Shown here: one piece after another, positions 60,541 to 64,000 of the stretch
Position numbering within the stretch: position 1 is the first letter of the stretch
Layout: each line of letters starts with the position of its first letter
DNA from: Kitasatospora sp. GP82
Lineage (GTDB): Bacteria; Actinomycetota; Actinomycetes; Streptomycetales; Streptomycetaceae
Length of the DNA stretch: 64,000 nucleotides
Assembly: GCF_029892105.1 (NCBI RefSeq)
Contig: NZ_JARZAJ010000003.1
Location: 62,001 to 126,000 of the forward strand
Direction of reading: 5' to 3'
Made by a program: the position numbers and the translations under genes
The notes under the pieces: generated by a model
Databases searched by the model: none
Told to the model about the DNA's origin: nothing
Seen by the model: the letters and a program-made list of their open reading frames with translations, nothing else

Positions 60541-60953
60541 GCGGCGTCAGTGGTCGGCTCGAAGTTGGGCATCAGTTCCTTGAGGAACGGCGCGCACACC
60601 TCTCGGAGCTGGTCCACATCCTTGGTCGGGAGATCCTGGACACGGTCCACGTCTACCGGGAATTCATAGGTCCAGCCCCGGACAACGGCCACGATCAGGA
60701 AGTCATTCAGCGACTCCAGAAGGTCGAACGCCTCGCCCATGCCCGCAGCAATGCTTAGCTGCTGCTCGGTGGTGAGAGAACCGCCGGACACCTTCTGTGC
60801 GGCCTCCGCTTCCTGGACGGCAGCGACGAAGGTAGGGAGCGCGGCCAGCTTGGACTGAATGCGCTTGATGGGGCGACGCTGGCGCTCGGTAATGTCGGCC
60901 ACGTCGCGAAGGGTGGCCACAGCGCCGGAAGTCAGGGTGACGGTCTGAGTCAT
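60513..60953 (-). CDS. Tail assembly chaperone (G-like)
   Basis: 146 residues (MTQTVTLTSGAVATLRDVAD), helical, with LTTEQQLSIAAGMGEAFDLL and the acidic end PTTDAASPTEPSAA. Position between the major tail and tape measure genes identifies it as the chaperone; a -1 slip near its end would extend it into the next frame. It covers the tape measure during tail assembly and is not in the virion. Confidence 0.75.
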   Translation of the reverse strand: MTQTVTLTSGAVATLRDVADITERQRRPIKRIQSKLAALPTFVAAVQEAEAAQKVSGGSLTTEQQLSIAAGMGEAFDLLESLNDFLIVAVVRGWTYEFPVDVDRVQDLPTKDVDQLREVCAPFLKELMPNFEPTTDAASPTEPSAA

Positions 60954-60955
60954 GG

Positions 60956-61927
60956 TTACTTGTACGTTCCGCTCGGGTTGGCGTTCTGGAGGGTGACCTT
61001 GACGGGGCTGTAGCCGTTGGACGCGCCCACGTCGGTAGTGTTGGCAATCGCGGTGAATGCGACCGGAAGCTCTACGAAGTCCTTGCCACGCGTAATGTCA
61101 GCGGTCTGGTAGATGACCTGCGACATGTGAAGCTTGACCTGCTGGAGGGCAGCGCCCGAACCGGTCTGGAAGTTCACGTCAAGTGCAACGCCAGTGCTGC
61201 TCAGGTAGTTGGTTATCTGCGTCTCGTCCTCCATCACAAGCGTGAGCTTGCCGGAGACGCTGACCGGGCCCGCGAACAGCGCATGCGGGGCCTGCGTTCC
61301 GTCCACGGTGTCGATGACGGAAACGGGCCGCTTGATGGTGATATTGCCGTCCAGCGCCGTGAGGTTCGCCGAGCCACCGATAGACACAGCGCCAATCCAC
61401 GCCGCGAGCGGCTGGAGGTTCGAGAATGCCGGAGTTGGGGCCGTGGTCGTGACAGACGGAAGGCCAACGGCCTTGGCTGAGTAAGTGAGTAGACCATCAG
61501 CCGAGAACTTGAGGTCCACCTCACTGAACTTGCAGCCGGGGTACTGGCGCACGTTCTGGCTGTAGTTGTCGGTGATGGTGTAGCTCGGGGGCTGGCCGTC
61601 AGCCGAGTTGTAAACGGCCATGGCGTGCGTGTACGGGGCGGTGGCACCGGTCACGGTCACATCGCCGAGCACGCCAGCCAACGGGAAGCCGATGGTGTCG
61701 GCGAACACGTCGCCCGAGAAGTCAAAAGTCGTGTGCTTGGTAAGCTGAACCTCACCGTAGGTCTCTACCATGCTGCCGCGAAGACCCTTGTCCTGCGCCA
61801 GCTTGATAACGTCCTTGGGGGTCGGCGGACTCACCGGAATGAAGGCGGTAGCGGCGACCGGAGTTCCCCAAGTGGCTTCCTTGGCGATACCGATTACCGT
61901 CTGTGCTGTGGGGCGAATGCCAGTCAT
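60956..61927 (-). CDS. Major tail (tube) protein
   Basis: 323 residues (MTGIRPTAQTVIGIAKEATW), the start typical of tail-tube proteins (I-G-I-A-K-E-x-T-W-G-T-P-V). Beta-rich body with FSEVDLKFSADGLLTYSAKA and a C-terminal Ig-like part. Polymerises into the tail tube. Ends 2 bp before the chaperone start, the normal order. Confidence 0.85.
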   Translation of the reverse strand: MTGIRPTAQTVIGIAKEATWGTPVAATAFIPVSPPTPKDVIKLAQDKGLRGSMVETYGEVQLTKHTTFDFSGDVFADTIGFPLAGVLGDVTVTGATAPYTHAMAVYNSADGQPPSYTITDNYSQNVRQYPGCKFSEVDLKFSADGLLTYSAKAVGLPSVTTTAPTPAFSNLQPLAAWIGAVSIGGSANLTALDGNITIKRPVSVIDTVDGTQAPHALFAGPVSVSGKLTLVMEDETQITNYLSSTGVALDVNFQTGSGAALQQVKLHMSQVIYQTADITRGKDFVELPVAFTAIANTTDVGASNGYSPVKVTLQNANPSGTYK

Positions 61928-61930
61928 GCG

Positions 61931-62101
61931 TTACATCCCCTCCAGGGGCAGGGTCTCGTGAACGGTCGGGACGGCCCCGGGAGTCGGCTCCCAGCGGGCA
62001 TCCGGGGCGGCGTCCAGCTCGGCCACCAGGCCGGGCGTCGCGTGGACCCCAAGGGACGGGTAATACAGGTCGGTTTCACCCGTGTACGTGAAGGCAGGCA
62101 T
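61931..62101 (-). CDS. Small tail-region protein
   Basis: 56 residues (MPAFTYTGETDLYYPSLGVH), GGAGGGAG upstream, 3 bp before the major tail gene. Small proteins beginning with F-T-Y-T-G-E-x-x-x-Y are found at this position in many actinophages; function unknown. Confidence 0.65.
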   Translation of the reverse strand: MPAFTYTGETDLYYPSLGVHATPGLVAELDAAPDARWEPTPGAVPTVHETLPLEGM

Positions 62102-62114
62102 GCGCCACTCCCTC

Positions 62115-62136
62115 CACCGCCCGAATTCGGGCGGTG
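62115..62136 (-). terminator. AATT-centred family hairpin, copy 11
   Basis: Perfect 11-bp stem CACCGCCCGAA/TTCGGGCGGTG immediately adjoining the stop of 62137-62604, inside the structural operon. Confidence 0.8.
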
Positions 62137-62604
62137 CTAGATGCGGTTGAAGCACTCAATTTCCAGCTCAGCCGTGACGCGTCGGCCCATGTGCCCGGGG
62201 TCCTCCTCGGGCTCGATATCGCAACCGGCCGGGTGGGAAATGAGGACCAGCCCGCCGAGTGAGGGATCATTACGGACGATGGCGCAAATTGCGTCACAGA
62301 TGGCGCTACAGCGCTCATAGGCGTACTGCGGGTCGTCTCCACCCCGGAATACGTCAACGGTGATGGTGACCGTGTAACGCTCGCTGAGCCAGCCAGCGCC
62401 ACCCCCGCCCACCAGGGTCATAGGGTCCATCTTGTTGTGCGTCTTGCCGATGGCCACAATGTCGTCCGGCTGGCCGGGGCCCGGGGCGTCGTAACAGACG
62501 AGAATGCCCGCCGTGGGGTCGCTCGGGTCGGCCGTGAGTTGTGCCGCGCACTGGTCGTGAAGGTACTTGCGCGCCTTCGGCGGGGTCATGGTGGGAATGG
62601 TCAT
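62137..62604 (-). CDS. Tail terminator / completion-like protein
   Basis: 155 residues (MTIPTMTPPKARKYLHDQCA). Central beta-strands (YTVTITVDVFRGGDDPQYAY) and a C-terminal GRRVTAELEIECFNRI match the layout of actinophage tail terminator proteins. ATG overlaps the connector gene's stop (ATGA). Confidence 0.6.
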   Translation of the reverse strand: MTIPTMTPPKARKYLHDQCAAQLTADPSDPTAGILVCYDAPGPGQPDDIVAIGKTHNKMDPMTLVGGGGAGWLSERYTVTITVDVFRGGDDPQYAYERCSAICDAICAIVRNDPSLGGLVLISHPAGCDIEPEEDPGHMGRRVTAELEIECFNRI

Positions 62605-63497
62605 TAGGCGATCCCTGGCGCTCGGCGGAACGGGGCCCACAGCTCAACTACGCGGTCCGGCAGGGCAAAACCCATAGAGACGCCCATGGCCTCTCCGTCC
62701 ATGCCAGCGTTGCCGAACTTCGGCCGTCCGCCCTGCTGCGTCTGCTGCCACAGGTGGCGGATCAACTCCAGCGCACCAAGACGCACCGTGAAGGGAATCT
62801 GACCCGAACGTCCGGCCGTGTAGACCAACTTGACGTTTTTGGAGCCGACGGCGAACTGAGCGGGGCCGCCACCGAAGGTACGGCGGGTGATCTGCCCGGA
62901 CTGGTAATCGACCGTGAACGCAAACGCGTTCATCTGCGTGCCAAGTGCCTGCTCAGTGAGCGCGAAGCCTGACAAGCCGTAATACTCGGTGCAGCTCTGG
63001 ACGCTGGCCAGCGGGAGCCAGTCCGGGCTGATGGTCGTGACTCCCCCGTTGAAAAACTCTGTGTGCTGCTCCGGGAGGAAGGGCCCGCACACATCGCGCG
63101 CGAGGTCGGCAGCCGACAGGATGAAGCTCTGTAGTTCGTCGTCCTGCGTTGTGTCCGCCGGACGGATGTTGAGGTGCTTCTTGACCGACACCAGGTCTAC
63201 GAACTGCTCGACACCGAGAGGCCGAACCGTGAACTGGTCTTCGTAGGCCCACCCGACATTCGTCCCCGTGGCCGTCCAGCGGACCAGCCAGACACCGGAA
63301 GTCGCGACGGATGAGACAACCCCCGTGTAGACCCCTGAACCCACGCTAGCGGTCGCTGGAGTGGTCGTGTGGCCCGTTGGGTCAGTGACCGTGAGAACGA
63401 CCGCCAGAGACCCCGTGGAGACGTTCCCCGAGTCGTCCAGAACGGCGGGAGAGGTCAGCCCTACGTCCTGGCCCGTGTAGTACAGGACTTGAGCCAT
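62604..63497 (-). CDS. Head-tail connector with N-terminal Ig-like domain
   Basis: 297 residues. The first 95 residues form an Ig-like or fibronectin-like domain (LAVVLTVTDPTGHTTTPATA; VWLVRWTATG). Residues 100-297 are gp6/gp15-like connector: FVDLVSVKKHLNIRPADTTQ then DDELQSFILSAADLARDVCG and VRLGALELIRHLWQQTQQGG. Joins the portal to the tail. The Ig fusion may decorate the neck. Confidence 0.75.
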   Translation of the reverse strand: MAQVLYYTGQDVGLTSPAVLDDSGNVSTGSLAVVLTVTDPTGHTTTPATASVGSGVYTGVVSSVATSGVWLVRWTATGTNVGWAYEDQFTVRPLGVEQFVDLVSVKKHLNIRPADTTQDDELQSFILSAADLARDVCGPFLPEQHTEFFNGGVTTISPDWLPLASVQSCTEYYGLSGFALTEQALGTQMNAFAFTVDYQSGQITRRTFGGGPAQFAVGSKNVKLVYTAGRSGQIPFTVRLGALELIRHLWQQTQQGGRPKFGNAGMDGEAMGVSMGFALPDRVVELWAPFRRAPGIA

Positions 63498-63505
63498 GCG
63501 TCCCC

Positions 63506-64000
63506 CTATCGGTAGCGGCGGTGGTGCCGGTGGCTTGAGGTCCGGCGATGGTGCCCGCTGGCATGCCTGCGGTGGTGCTGCGCCGCGCGGTGGTGGTGCG
63601 CCGCTTTACGGTGCTTGGCATGGTGGCGAGCATGGCTGTTGTGATGCCGGTGCACGTGCGTGCGGTGCTTCCGGTGATGCCGGAGCGTGTGGCGATGCGC
63701 GGACTTCCGGCGGTGCTTCGCAAGGTGTTTTGCGTGCCGCTGGACGTGTCGCTTGTGCGTCAAGTGCCGCTTGTGCGTCAGGTGGTGGCGCTTGACCTTG
63801 TGCGCCGCATGGTGGCGCGTCGCCTTGAGTCGCCTCAACGGCTTGAGGTGCCGGAGGCCCTTGGAACGGTGGCGAGCGTGGCTAGCGTGGCGCTTCGCGT
63901 TGCGTCGGTGCGCGCTCTTCGCTCGCCGTAGGTGGTGCTGCGCACTGTGCTTGCGCTGGTGTGCGTGCGGCCGGTGGCCGGTGTGAGTCTTGCGTGCGCG
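63506..64000 (-). CDS. His/Arg/Lys-rich basic protein, N-terminus beyond window
   Basis: At least 164 codons open to the window edge. In the last 110 residues 36 are His, 25 Arg and 11 Lys (about 65 percent), and no Asp or Glu occurs in all 164 codons. A short tandem repeat is visible (KRHLTHKRHLTHKRH). It could be the basic tail of a larger capsid-side protein or a separate DNA-binding, histone-H1-like protein. It sits directly upstream of the connector gene, so it belongs to the head region. A TTG at 63838 is a possible internal start. Family unknown. Confidence 0.6.
   Translation of the reverse strand, partial: RARKTHTGHRPHAHQRKHSAQHHLRRAKSAHRRNAKRHASHARHRSKGLRHLKPLRRLKATRHHAAHKVKRHHLTHKRHLTHKRHVQRHAKHLAKHRRKSAHRHTLRHHRKHRTHVHRHHNSHARHHAKHRKAAHHHRAAQHHRRHASGHHRRTSSHRHHRRYR

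Larger units (their letters stand above)
32690..64000 (-). mobile_element. Prophage / phage genome (right part beyond window)
   Basis: About 31 kb of consistently leftward genes with ATGA/TGATG overlaps: tail morphogenesis, lysis, replication, recombination and many small unknown genes, interspersed with 11 related hairpins and six copies of a second motif. Lower GC than the left half. The left end lies between 32,646 and about 33,640; the right end, with capsid, portal, terminase, repressor and integrase, is outside the window. A phiC31 gp3-like factor suggests a serine-integrase phage. A siphovirus tail is indicated by the long tape measure and tail-tube protein. Confidence 0.9.

Noticed and set aside
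35444-62136. The GAATTC-centred palindromes as repressor operators (stoperators)
   Set aside because: They follow stop codons, vary in flanking arms while keeping complementarity, and several have U-rich tails, all better explained by terminators.

Overview
The window reads as chromosomal DNA of a high-GC actinomycete of the Streptomyces/Kitasatospora type, carrying most of a tailed prophage (or a joined phage genome) in its right half. Pointers to the host are the very high GC, actinobacterial families (DUF1876, YndJ with DUF1990, DUF2637, PucR, MpaB-like oxygenase), an imuA'-imuB-dnaE2 mutagenesis cassette with an actinobacterial LexA box, and a short RHVDLLRV-type leader peptide.

Positions 1-32,645 are host DNA. 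In order they hold a VOC protein; decayed L,D-transpeptidase and histidine-kinase remnants; an FAD reductase; a YndJ-DUF1990 operon behind twin TTGAACGCGTTCAA-type operators; a thioredoxin; an APC permease fragment; a flavin disulfide oxidoreductase broken by a G14C29 homopolymer tract; a BNR-repeat protein; a Mop-domain protein; a PucR regulator; a MarR regulator divergent from a deleted DODA-type dioxygenase; two acyl-CoA synthetases; a LuxR-type regulator; a DinB-like protein; an IS21 istA; the SOS mutasome cassette; an MpaB-like oxygenase; and an isopenicillin N synthase-like oxygenase. An unusual number of genes in the first 22 kb are interrupted or lack a segment, which may be real decay or poor assembly of GC-extreme sequence.

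Positions about 32,690-64,000 are phage. Every gene reads leftward (minus strand), many with ATGA or TGATG overlaps. Read in the direction of transcription, from 64,000 down, the order is: a basic His/Arg/Lys-rich capsid-proximal protein (cut by the window edge), connector and tail-completion proteins, major tail protein, tail assembly chaperones with a probable -1 frameshift, tape measure, minor tail proteins, lysis cassette (GH25 lysin, membrane proteins, holin), dNMP kinase, RecB-like nuclease, RNA ligase, a second CHAP lysin, a phiC31 gp3-like recombination directionality factor, a resolvase-like nuclease, primase-helicase, family A DNA polymerase, a sigma-like factor, HNH nuclease and a run of small early genes ending at the host junction. 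Capsid, portal, terminase, repressor and integrase are not in the window.

Two dispersed elements organise the phage region. Eleven copies of an AATT-centred hairpin (core CCGCCCGAATTCGGGCGG) each lie just after a stop codon; their outer arms differ from copy to copy yet stay complementary, so they look like a custom family of transcription terminators. Six copies of AAGGGGTGGGAGGAATTCC lie 5-47 bp ahead of gene starts, often just after a terminator, and may be promoter-like or start-associated elements. The phage also carries a 15-bp inverted repeat around a 64-bp A/T-richer spacer that could be an origin or site-specific recombination site.
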